A model generated the notes under the pieces. That model saw only the letters and a program-made list of their open reading frames with translations. It had not been told where the DNA came from and ran no database searches. A stretch of 59,556 nucleotides of DNA from Hypsibius dujardini (Eukaryota > Tardigrada > Eutardigrada > Parachela > Hypsibiidae): assembly GCA_001579985.1 (NCBI GenBank), contig LRSR01009530.1, positions 1 to 59,556 of the forward strand, given 5' to 3'. How positions within the stretch are numbered: position 1 is the stretch's first letter; each line of letters begins with the position of its first letter. Made by a program: the position numbers and the translations under genes. This document shows, piece after piece, positions 46,917 through 58,386 of the stretch.

Positions 46917-49855
46917 TATACTTCAGAACGGTGGAACACTGTTGGGAGGTCAATCTTTGACTTCCGTCGGTGGAACGTGCAATGTTACGCTCCAGCAGAA
47001 TGGCGACATCATCATCCGGCACACTTGCGACGATAGGGAAATGTGGAGTATAAAACACGGCATTGGACGAGTTCACAATCTCGGCTACCAAGAACATGCA
47101 AGCATCGACAAACTGGAAATGCACGAGGACGGAAATCTTCAACTTCATTTGACGAATGGCGAGAGGAAGGCTTTTCACAACTCGGTCGTCGGCGGACGCG
47201 GTTCGGATTTGAGGCTGAGTGACGACTGTCAGTTATGCATCTTTAAAGATGGCTCCTGTCGCTGGAAATCATATTTATTATCTAAAATGCTTCTTAAATG
47301 CTCTGCTCAAAGCGAGCTTGGAGGTGAGTACAACCAAGGTTCTATCCGAAAGAAGGTATACGGCAGTAAGATTGTTCCTCGTCTGTCGTGTCTATTTCAG
47401 AACGACGGACTACAACAAACCCACGCAGAACAAGTGGATTTCTCGTTTTTACACAGGGTCAATCCCTTTGGAGATTGTCCGTAGAAGATCGCGGCGACAC
47501 AAAACAGCTTACACATAATCCTGGGGAACGAAATCGAGACGTGGCAGTGGATTGTGTTAACCATTATCTCTACTGGACAACTTCCGAAATGGGAATTAGA
47601 CGTTCTCGGTATGATGGCTCAGACAATCATCTTGTTGTCACGAACGGTAAAATAAGTCACGATAAATAATATCATTTGGTGACATTTCCTGTCGCGCGAT
47701 GCTGATTATGGCCTCGATTTTCATTTCTAGCTAAAATATATAAAGGATTGGCGGTGGACTTTGTTGCCAGAAATTTGTTTTGGGTTGAAGGCAGTGTGAT
47801 TCTTGTAGCAAAGATGAGTCACTTGGAGGCTGGACACAAAACTATTATTTCACATACGGGAATCGACAGGCATTCAGCGCTTGCCGTGCATCCTTTCCGC
47901 GGGTAAGTTATTGAAGCGATTGACTTTTAACTAAGCGACCATTTTTTAAGTTGTGCAATAATAAATGCAATCAAACTTTTAATTAGTATTCTGAGTTTTA
48001 ACCAAGAGATCTTGTTCATGGTATTAGCAGTTGTCATGCACTGATTGCTTTTGCATTCAACGATTGCGATTTATAGTGCGTCAATATTTACAGTATTCGC
48101 CCGACTCAGGGGACAACTAAACCCCGCCCCCACCCCCAGTCACACACCTGTCCAAAAATATGGTGCACGTGCGGGCGATGTTTACACCTTAGGGCATAAA
48201 ACTGTCCCTGGAAGTCGGGAGAATAAATCGGCTATTCGGGTCCTCAAAAGTGTATGCGTCTTTCGATAGTCGTCAGATATATTTAATCTCGACTGGTACT
48301 CACTTAAAATCTGGATGTCAAAGTAATCCGAATCTCACCTCAATAACCTGAAGTTCACTGGTAATAATCTTGCTGATGTGCACAACGTCCGAAAATAAAG
48401 GGTAATCATGCAGTGACCCCAAAAATAATATTGTGTTTGCTCTTCGATTGAATCCCATTCAAAATGCAACATCTAGAAAAGTTGCCGCGTCAAAATTATT
48501 TTCCAACCAATGACCTCATGTGACAGGAAATTTGTTTGGTACCGTCCAAACCAAAGGAAAAATCTAAAAGCGGATTCAGGTCGGCCGGGGGAGAAGGCAA
48601 ACCTGCTGGTGGGGGTCGCAAAAAAATGTTCGCTTCCCCTCCCCCTGCCGGGCGAGGGGGCAAGTTTAAACATGTGAAAAGCGTAACAACTTTTGGGGCA
48701 GTTACATGATTTCAACTTCATAAATCACAATATAAACTGAAAGGAAGCTTTTCCCCATCAAATACAGAGATAATGAAAACACAGCAGTGCCGTCAAGAGA
48801 GTCATTGTAGTTTTGGAACTATCGCTCAATCATCTTGTTATTGTAATCCACAGAAACAGGAAACGATGAAGAGTTTTCTTTGAATTTATTGCTGTCCCGT
48901 CCAAAGAAGAGTTTACAATAAAGAATTTATTGCCGCCATTCCAATCACTTTTATACTTTTGCAGTTCCATCTACTGGTCACACTCTCGTTCAACAATTGA
49001 GACTGCCTCCATGGATGGAAGTAATCGTCAAATCTTGGTCACTGGAGTTGTTGTCTTTTCTCTGGCTTTGGATTACGAAGCAAACGACCTTTACTGGGCA
49101 GACCACGGTAAGCTGACATCGTTGTTAAACATGAACTGATCTACAGCGGAATGTCATTTGGTGTTTGCCCTGCATATAACTGTCGCTTTGGGCACGTTTA
49201 TGTCCAGATCCGTCAATGTAACTGACAACAACCGACTGATGAAATTATGGTGACACTTCCAAACTCTTCATAAGAATAAAATGGACATTTAATACGCTAG
49301 AATGTGATTTATTCAAATATACCGAAGTAAAGTGTCTGATAATTATTGTTCCAATGATTTGTTGCAGATACGGGAAATATCGAATGCATTTCATTGGATG
49401 GAGAAGGCAAACGAATTGTCTCCGCTCAAGGAAGCGCGGGGAAATCCTCTCTAGGCATCTCATTGTCGGGAGAACGCGTTTACTGGACATTCACTTCAAA
49501 GTAACTAAATATTGCTAACGAATCCTGGAATTGTTCTCGCTCAATCTGCGTTCTGTTGCAGTGACATCGTGAATAGTATCACCAAAAGTGGATCGACAAT
49601 GAAGCAACATTCCCTTCCAGCCAGACGGTGGGGAACCTTGAACGGAATTGTTTTTGTACCAGAACAGTGCCCCCAATGTACGTTCAATTAAAACCATTCA
49701 ATTTATACCTCGATTCACAGCCGAGTTACATTTTCCTTTTAGTGAGCAACGCATGCGCTGTTTCCAACGGAGGATGTCCTTTGATCTGTCTGCCTCTCCC
49801 GGGAATAACAAGAAATGTGTTTGTCCTGACGGCAGTGCATCTTGCATTTCATAAC
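46226..49855 (+). pseudogene. Astacin-lectin-YWTD-EGF copy with protease domain deleted
   Basis: 46200-46258 encodes the astacin start (MDEAYRWPDEIVPYQN) and then jumps directly into B-lectin 1 (DGRAIWSTNMSYED, QADGNLVMYHPRARYLVWST), out of frame with a TGA at the joint. All zinc-site exons are gone. The lectin 1 donor reads GGCTAAAT where the intact gene has GGGTAAAT. Lectin 2 is 46916-47323, with one extra base early on. The propeller exons are 47401-47646, 47731-47902, 48965-49107, 49368-49500 and 49562-49677, all open and in matching phase. EGF is 49743-49855 with one A missing (GGGAATAAC for GGGAAATAAC), shifting the last third. Without protease, signal and an intact EGF it is a pseudogene. 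Confidence 0.8.
47903..48964 (+). other. Intron of the deleted copy
   Basis: Carries the uninterrupted target site (GTATTAGC at about 48020) used above to define the 850-bp insertion in the minus-strand copy. No gene was seen. Confidence 0.6.
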
Positions 49856-50261
49856 ATCTTTTGCAGTTTCATCCCGATTTGTTAGACAAACTTCTGTCGC
49901 AGATTTCTCTATCTTTGTTTGGTTGTTTCACAGTCCAAAATTATTATCGAATTTGAACTGAAATTCTTTGGCATACTCTAGTTTGCTTATATTTCTAAGA
50001 AAATCGACCCACCAATTCGTTTTTCAGTTATTCATTGAAAAATGAAACAACTTAATTAAACAGGGTAATTATTTAAGATTTATTCGATAAATAAAACGAA
50101 CAACAACATTTGTCAATCAATTTCGGCCAAAATTGAAAACTAAACTAGCAATCGATGCGATCGATAGAAAGATCGAGGAGCTCAGTCAATTGCAGTTTTT
50201 AATTATTATTGAGCGAGCTTCCTAAAATATCGAACATTCATGTTGAATGAAGAAGGTCCGC

Positions 50262-50596
50262 GAATAAAATTCGAACGATCGAACTTGATATACCTGTACT
50301 GTCTCGATCATTTGGTGCTGCGTTTTAGATTCATCCGTACATTATGACTGCACACACTGTCCTTTACTGCAGTCATAATATACGGTGGATCTTAAACGCA
50401 GCACCAAATGATCGAGACAGTACAGTATATCAAGCTCGAGCGTTCGAATTTTAATCAAGATCCACCGTATATTATGACTGCAGTGAAGGACAGTGTGTGC
50501 AGTCATAATGTACGGATGGATCTAAAACGCAGCACCAAATTATCGAGACAGTACAGTACAGTCAAGTACGCTGTAGTCCGAAAGGTAGGGCGCCCT
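50262..50596. mobile_element. Foldback (nested palindrome) element, copy 2
   Basis: Near-identical to 9510-9857, beginning CGAATAAAATTCGAACGATC and ending CCGAAAGGTAGGGCGCCCT. It sits between the EGF end of one copy and the upstream block of the next lectin gene. A 45-bp piece before it (50146-50190, CTAGCAATCGATGCGATCGA) also occurs before the calmodulin pseudogene at 38918. Confidence 0.75.
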
Positions 50597-51039
50597 CACT
50601 AGGGCGTGAATTCACTGAATGGCAGAAACATTCCGGGCTCCTCTCCTTGTACAGGAAGTAGGTGCACTACAGAAGTGGGTGATATGTTGAGACCACACCT
50701 CGTGCTTGTTCATTTTAGCTGCAAGACCGTAGACTTTATTTATCGTCACAAAAAGACCTTCGACTTGCCATCGGGCATTTCAAATGGGTAGCGCAACGGA
50801 GAAATTTCATCGTGCAGCGCTTGAAACAGGCTTCTTGCGATCTTACAAACCGGAAACTCTGACAAACATTTCGTCATTGCTTTACACAAAGGCATTAAGT
50901 CGAAAATTTTGCAATGTCGTCTGGACCGCTGAGAAAGCCGTAAATAACAACGACCCATGGGAAAAGTACCAATACGTGTGCGGTTTTTCATATTTTCATA
51001 TTTAGGCAAAAAATACTGGCTTAGGTTTTCCATCTCGGT

Positions 51040-54000
51040 ATGGGTCTCCCATTTCTACGTCCATACCTACATGGTCTATATATCACTGTTCTAATTACTG
51101 TTATCATCACCGTCAGCCCTTCAGAAGCAGCATGTTGTCAGGATAGCAATAACCACTGTGGTGCCGCCCTGTCATCGTTATGTCAGTCCTCCAACCTTCT
51201 GCCCGACTCTCTCTACATCTGCAAGAAAGGAGGCGATCCAAGTCTGATCCGTATATGCCCTGATGGATGTCAAGCCCACGTGGGAGGCAATGATATCTGC
51301 AAGCGTGTGCCGGTAGACAATAAAACAGTCTCGCAACTGCTGTCTGACACCGAGTTAAAACAGGGACAGAGCCTCTTTTCTCCGGACAAGAAGACAAAAC
51401 TGTTGATGCAGATGAATGGGGACCTCGTCGTGTCCATTATTGGTGCAGATCTAATGGAAAAGTCAGTGTGGTCGACTGGAACCAGCTCACTAGCACAGCC
51501 GCCCGTGTCGGTCAGATTGTTAGAAAACGGTGACTTGGTCTTGCTTAATGCTGAGGGTGGAACAATGTGGAGGCTTGGAACAGCTGGCGCAAAGTATGCT
51601 GGTGCTTCGCTGTGGGTGCGAAATGGGGGTTTATTATGCCTCGCAATTGAGCCGGATGGAAACTGCTTATGGAAATCAGTTGCTGCGGTAACATCGACGC
51701 CAATTTCAAAATTGGTTCCAGGTAAGAACTAGGACTATGCCTTCTGTGTATCTTAACATGAACAAATACTAGACCGAAAAGAGAGCATTTCCAAAGTACA
51801 AGCAGGCAGATGCTCGTTAAGGATTTTTTGAAGGCGAAACCAGAACAACTGATAGTATGGCCAGGTGGTGGGCAAAGGGGCAAAATCCTTTTTTTTTAAG
51901 TTAATGAACAAAACGGCTTTACTGTACATTTTGACACTGATAGGGGTCTGGGGTTTTATTTCCAAAGGCCCCGGGCTTTGAAAACATTATCCAACATTTC
52001 AGGTTTTCGATCAGGTTTGTTGGGATCCAGTATATGCTCTCTTAATAATTACAAATTAAACAAGAAGACATTCAAGACTAAACCAATTTAATGAAACAAC
52101 TGCCATTTTTGAAGATACTGATGGTGTACTGACTCAAAAAAATCCCTTCATCTAGGTAAATAACAAATTTTAAAAAAAAATTAAAATACATATCTTATTT
52201 AATTATCAACAAACATATAGCACCGGTATTGCAAAAAACAACGTACATACATATTTTGGAACGTAAAATTTGGCACAAAACAATATGCAAGCTTCGCAAG
52301 TGGCATATTTGATAACATTTTTCATTTTGATCTTTGCAAAACTACAAAAAATTGTTTTTGTGAAATATTTTAACTCATGATTTCATAATGTAACTTCACG
52401 TTTCTGATTTTGTTGTGGTAACGCAAGTACAGCCGCCCTGTTGAAATATCTATTATGACTTTTTAGTTGTTATTACTGCATTTGTTAAATTAATAAATAA
52501 GTGTGTCAGAACCCCAATTTGATAAATTTTTAGATTTATTTAAAACTTCTCACAATTGGTTTCAGTTAATTTTCCAGGACTGCAAAATTTGATAGTTTTG
52601 CTAATATCTGCGTCGTATTTTGTATTTTTTACGGAAAACCTTTTTTTGCTTTACGGATTTTTAAAATAGATTTAGCAAATTTTAGAGTAATTAAAAAAGG
52701 CATAACTTCACAAATTTCCACCTTCACATCACTTTTCACAGCGCTTTTTAGACCGCGCCATGTCATGTTCGGAGTCAGTGTGATTTTGCCCTAAGCTAGT
52801 TGGCACTCGAGATTTTTCGTAAATTTTAAATTGACTTTTTAGGCTTGTGGAAAAGAATAGATCTTTTCCAATGTCCCAACGGAAACCATATTTTTCAAAA
52901 AAAAAATTTGACTGTCTAAAAAACAGTCGAAACGCAGTGCCGATGCGCAGCTGTGCCTACAGCAGACAGACATAAGCGCCACTGGCGGCTGCTAGTGCTC
53001 GTATATTTAAACCGCCTGTTGCCCAGTACCGCTAAAACTTTATAAGACAGTGTGACTGTGGCAGGGATATCAGTCTATGGTCTGTCTGTCTGTCGGTGTG
53101 TGTGTCTGTTTGTCTGTCTGTCTGTTTGCCTGCCTGCCTGTTTGTTTGTCTGTTTGTCTACTTGTCTGAATGCCTGCTTGTTTAAGAAACATTTCTAGTT
53201 TCGCACCGTGTTCAGTTTGCAATGCGATCATAGCAGCTCATGTAGAAGCACGCCCTGAAGGGTCGAAAACTGCGGAGAATCGTTCAAATTATCTACCGTT
53301 TTAGGCAGATAGTATACTCTTGCATATCCGTCCACGGGAAGCAAGTTCTGGAATTCCTATTTTAAAAGGCACAAAAAAAGATATAGCAGCTTAAGCAAAT
53401 GCTTAAAGAATGTCATGTTCGCTCTAAAACTTGATTTTGCTTGTATTTGCCTACGTCAAAAAGGGGTTCCTGTGACCGAGAGTAGTCTCGCATTTGCTGA
53501 TTCACGAAGATCATATCACTAATCGTTGCGAAAAATAAAAGGAGGTTAAAAAAAGAACTTGTTGCTCGAGCAATCTCGGCCCCCCCCTCTATGTTAGCGT
53601 CATTCAAGTAATATTGTTTTATGCGTGACAAAAAAAACGTAGTGTGCAGCAGTGACGTCAGTCATATCCATAGATCCGGCTTTGTGTCATGACACGTCTG
53701 CCAGAACCGTATAGTACATAAACGTTAGTATCGATAGTCAACACCGGCTTCATTCATATTCCGCCTCTGGAAGATTGCAACTAACGTCCTTCCGTTGGAA
53801 GGTCTATACTCAGCCGATAATAAGACGTCTTGCATAAATGGGCCAGGAGCTCGTTTATGATCCCTGCAAGTCCAAACCAGGGGCCCTCACGATAGGGCCA
53901 AAGGATGGTAGGCAAAGGGGCAAAATGCAGATTTTTCAAACTTAAACCCAAACATCGGCCTATCCAGAAATATCCCTTCATTTTTTGGTTTTGTCCGGGC

Positions 54001-55350
54001 GATGAATTTTTGTTTAAGATAGCGATTTCGATATTTAAGAGGCAAGCGAAAGAGCGCCACTTGTTGTTGGGTGCAGAGTTGTCCCATTTTTTCATCGGAT
54101 TCCCATTGGTCCTATTTTTTCCCTATTTTCCCATTTTTTCTATCGGGATATCGGGATGGGACTAGCCTGGACATGGATGGGAATGGGAAAAAGTTAAATA
54201 TTTCTTATAAAGTGAGTTTTTCATCAAAAAATAACAAATTGAACTATGATTTTAGCTGGAAAAATCGGTCCTTGATTGCAAAGTTGGCGGAAAATTGTGT
54301 CTCGAAATAAAACCAAAATCAGCTGACATTCTATTCAGTGTGTAAGGCGAAGAGTCACGTGGAAATGTACCAAACACGAAAAGTTTAATATGGGAATGAG
54401 AAATGGGAAATTTCATTTATGGAATAGGAATGGGGAATTTTTTTGAAAAATGGGATGGGAATCGGTGGGACCCGCTGGGCGATGGAATGAGAATAAATGG
54501 GAACCTAAATTTCATAATGGGACAACTCTGGTTGGGTGTCGTTATAATCAACTATGTTTTTATTAGTTTGCCTAATGCATCATAATGGTAAAGGCAAGGA
54601 CTGTGAAAATTTCAGTAATAAGGCATAAAACACTCACGAAACAAGTTTGTCTAGGCAAGCACTAAAAGCAATAATTTTATCATTCACAACAGCAATTATT
54701 ATGCCAAGCAAAGCCTTTGGCAGAGTACTGCTGACAAAACAAGTATATACGCCTGTAATTCAAAGGCATTCGTGGATTGCAACAAACCACTGCGAAGATC
54801 AAGTGTAGCAAAATCCGACACACACTATTGTTAAATCTGATGTACAAGACATTTGCAATTACAGTAAGTCCGTATGCAAAATAAAAGGACATTTACTGTA
54901 TCCAAAATCCAGTCGTTTTTTAAATTGTCTTAATAACATACCAGTGTCGTCAGATCTGGCGACATATAACTGTACTCCAATCGTATGGAAATGTTGAAAG
55001 TGCAGCTATGTATCAACCTCACTTTGTTTTGTGCTCTTGTGAGGCCAAGCCAAGGCAAGGAAAAGCTATTTTGGGCAGTGTAAAAACATTTTTTCCACCA
55101 AATATTAGGGTTTTTTCATAATCATAATCATTTTCGGACATAATGTTGCCTGGCCGAAATTGTTTGTCCGAACCTAATTTGCCAAGCTCACATACAAAAG
55201 TTCTCAACGTAAAGCAGATTTAAAATTAAGGCCGTGCTCTTTTAAGTCTAACTAAGCGCATCGCATGTGGGTTTGAACTTTGTGCGACACTAGGACACTG
55301 TTAACATGACTTATTACTGAAATGCAAGTGTGTCTGTTTGTTTGTCTGAC

Positions 55351-55393
<43 letters not shown>

Positions 55394-58386
55394 GTTTGCA
55401 TCTGTGTCTATGTTTTTCTCTGTGTCGGTGTCTGTGTTTGCATCGGTGTCTGTGTCTGTGTCTGTGTCTGTGTCTATGTCCGTGTTTCTGTTTGGTAACG
55501 GAATTTTGGGGCAGATAATAATTTTAAATAAGCCATGAAAATGAAAACCGTAACGTATCCTCTCGACCTCAAGGGACAGTATTATGCCCTAGTGTGTGCA
55601 TTCCGCCCGTGTCTGTTTTTTAAATTTAAACCTGTGTGCTTGTGTATGTGCACTGTTTGGCAATTTAAATATGCGTGAGCGTATGTGCGCCTCATTTTTA
55701 AACTATGCGCACGTGTATGCGTGGCACGGGGGTGGTGCTTAGCTGTCCCTTGAGGCCGGGAGGATATAATGTAAGATGAGATTGTTGGGTAACACTTTAT
55801 TCAAAATTCATTTAATTTTATGAACTTCACAAACTTCACAATGCCAACTTTACAGCGCTCTTCAGACAGTGCCAAAAAACATCGACAGATTTGAAGCTTT
55901 AAAATTTCGCAAAGGCAAAAAATTCTACTTGCTATCTCGGTTCTCATTCCATCCTTTGTATTGGGTCCGTTACTGCAAGTGCTGGAAATAGTGTTGTGGT
56001 GTAAAAAAATCTGACTAGTATAAGATAATTTGTATCAAAATGGTTGTTCTGTAACGTGGCAGTGGGCATATGAACTGGTACATATAAATAGGTACTTATG
56101 TCAATGGTAAATTTTGAGAAAAATGAATTGCATAGAGTTATCACAGCGTTCAGTAGCCTACAGTTTTCTTGTTTTGCCGTACAAAATTTACAACACGTTG
56201 ATGATTAAAAAAAAAAAGCGGAAGTGATAGATCTGGTGAATGTATTGCCGGGAGCGGGGGTATCAATCTTGTTTGACGGCCCCGTCGTTGCCTGCTTCTT
56301 TCTTCTATATTGTGATAAAAATGCAAACGTATTAGTGTGTCCAATCCCATTCCGATCCTTTACCCGAATTGTTTGCAATTCTTACATATTTCAGACCAGC
56401 CCTCGGAAATATCCGGAAATTTTTCCCAAGCTGAACTTCAAAAGAAGTTCCACGACGTGTCCGCCAGCCTTTTTTTGGTAAACCAAAAGATGGCGACCTT
56501 GTCAGACGGTTTTGCCGCTCTCACACTTAACCTCACTCAATCCAATTCCTTGATGCGACAAAGACTGACAGACATGTCAGACACAATCTCTCGATCAGAG
56601 ACGTCATGGAAGGGAGAGATGGCCCCATTGTCGGACACTCTGTTGGGTCTGACTGGAAGTGTTACACGAGCCACTGATCGGTTGACCTTACTGGAGTCTT
56701 CAGCAAGAAGGAAGTTTACCAATATTTCGGACGAGGAAACATTGATGGATATTTTTAAAATGGTAATGCCAAACGAAAGGGATGCGAATGTTAGAAGAAA
56801 CCGTGGAGGATTTCTGGTGTTCGCGCAAGGATCGTCGCTCTGGAAATTGCCTGTGGAAGATGTCGGCGAGACGAAAGAACTTTCAAACATTTTCGGAGAA
56901 GTAAATCACGCAGTTGCAGTGGATTGTGTTAACAATCACCTCTACTGGACAAATCCCGAAACGGGAATTAGACGTTCTCGGTATGATGGTTCAGACAATC
57001 ATCTCGTCGTCACTAAAGGTAAAATACGTCATGACAAATAGCGTCGTCTGGTGGCACTTTCTGGAGAGCGATGCTGATTATGGCCTCAATTTTCATTTCT
57101 AGCTCCAATATATTTCGGATTGGCCGTGGACTTTGTATCCGGAATATGTTTTGGGTTCAAGGCAGCGCCATTCATGTTGCAAAGATGAGTCACCTGCAGG
57201 CTGGACACAAAACTATCATTTCACATACGGAAATCGACTGGAGTTCAGCGCTTGCCGTGCATCCTTCCCGCGGGTAAGTTAATGAAGCGATTGACCATCA
57301 ACTCAGCAACCATTTTCATGTTGTGCGATAATAAATGCAGTAAAACTTTTAATTAATTTTCTGAGCGTTAAACCGATGAAAAGTTTGCTGTGAATTTATT
57401 GCTGTCCTGTCCGAAGAAGAGTTTACAATAAAGAATTTATTGCCGCCATCCCAATCACTTTTATACATTTGCAGTTCGATCTACTGGTCACACTCCAAAA
57501 CAACAATTGAGGCTGCCTCCATGGATGGAAGTAATCGTCAAGTCTTGGTCACTGGAGTGTTCGCCCGTTCTCTGACTTTCGATTACGAAGCAAACGACCT
57601 TTACTGGCCAGACCACGGTAAGCTGACTTGGTTGTCAAAACATGAACTCTTTTACAGCCGAAGGTCCGTTGGTGTTTGTTCTGCACTTAACCGTCTCTTT
57701 GGACACGTTTATGTCCGGGTCCGTCAATGTAACTGACAACAACCGACTGATGAAATGTCCGGCCGTCATAGATGACGGTGACACTTCCAAACTCTTCGTC
57801 AAAATAAAAGCGACATATATTCCACCACAATGTCAACTAATCAAATGTACCGAAGCAAAATGTCTGCTAAATATTGTTCCGATCATTTTCGGCAGATAAG
57901 GGATATATCGAATGCATTTCGCTGAATGGAGGAGGCAAACGAATTGTCTCCGCTCAAGGAAGTGCGGGGACAGACTCTGCGGGCATCTCATTGTCGGGAG
58001 GACGCGTTTACTGGACGTCTTACTCATCAACGTAACTCAATATTGCTAGCGAATCCTGGAATTGTCTTTCCTTAATCCGCGTTCTGTTGCAGTGGCACCG
58101 TCAATAGTATCACTAAAAGCGGATCGGCAATGAAGCAACATTCCCTTCCAGCCGGACGGAGTGGATACTTAGTAGCAATTGTTTTTGTGCCAGAACAGTG
58201 CCCCAAATGTGCGTTCAATTAAAACCATTCAATTTATACCTTGATTCACAGCCTAGTTACATTTTCGTTTTAGTGAGCAATGCATGCGCTGTTTCCAACG
58301 GAGGATGTCCTTTCATCTGTCTGCCTCTCCCGGGAAATAACAAGAAATGTGTCTGCCCTGACGGCAATTCATCCTGCACTTCATAA
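51040..58386 (+). CDS. Secreted 8-Cys/B-lectin/helical linker/YWTD/EGF protein (one 1-nt frameshift)
   Basis: Seven exons: 51040-51721, 56395-57018, 57103-57273, 57475-57617, 57896-58031, 58093-58208, 58274-58386. Phases match at every joint but one. About 661 residues if read through. Order: signal peptide (GLYITVLITVIITVSPSEA); 8-Cys module (CCQDSNNHCGAALSSLC, LYICKKGGD, CPDGCQAHVGGNDICKR); one B-lectin module (QMNGDLVVSI, LENGDLVLLN, WRLGTAGAKYAG); helical linker with heptad-like spacing (MATLSDGFAALTLNLTQ, RLTDMSDTISRSETSW, LLGLTGSVTRATDRLTLLES); six-blade propeller of LRP type; EGF with six Cys. Exon 57103-57273 is 1 nt short (171 for 172), missing a base at GGAATATG where other copies have GGAAACATG, so translation shifts near 57142. 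This could be a sequencing error or recent loss. Intron 1 is 4.7 kb and holds other elements. Confidence 0.75.
51722..53190. repeat. Intron start, arm of the large inverted repeat
   Basis: Mirror of 33790-35235. AT-rich, ending in a GTCT repeat (53085-53190). No coding sequence was recognised. Confidence 0.6.
53190..53631 (-). pseudogene. Unidentified two-exon gene fragment (copy B)
   Basis: The minus strand reads ATISDMIFVNQQMRDYSRSQ ending PLFD at a GTAGGC donor (53455). The second exon from 53347 reads NLLPVDGYARVYYLPKTVDN and stops early at HELL plus TGA because of a lost base. It is the inverted counterpart of 33436-33784 and lies inside intron 1 of the plus-strand lectin gene. Confidence 0.4.
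54988..55080 (+). pseudogene. Truncated copy of the drosomycin-like peptide gene
   Basis: Repeats the signal peptide of 40305-40556 (MEMLKVQLCINLTLFCALVR) and the first mature residues (QGKEKL). It then lacks the stretch with the first cysteines and ends in a TAA after FWAV. The conserved upstream 400 bp (54570-54987) matches 39930-40304. It cannot make the cysteine fold. Confidence 0.85.

Noticed and set aside
56224-56394. Upstream start at 56337 for the linker-YWTD reading
   Set aside because: The TTTCAG acceptor at 56394 and the phase-1 match with the lectin exon at 51721 explain the 5' end better than an internal Met.
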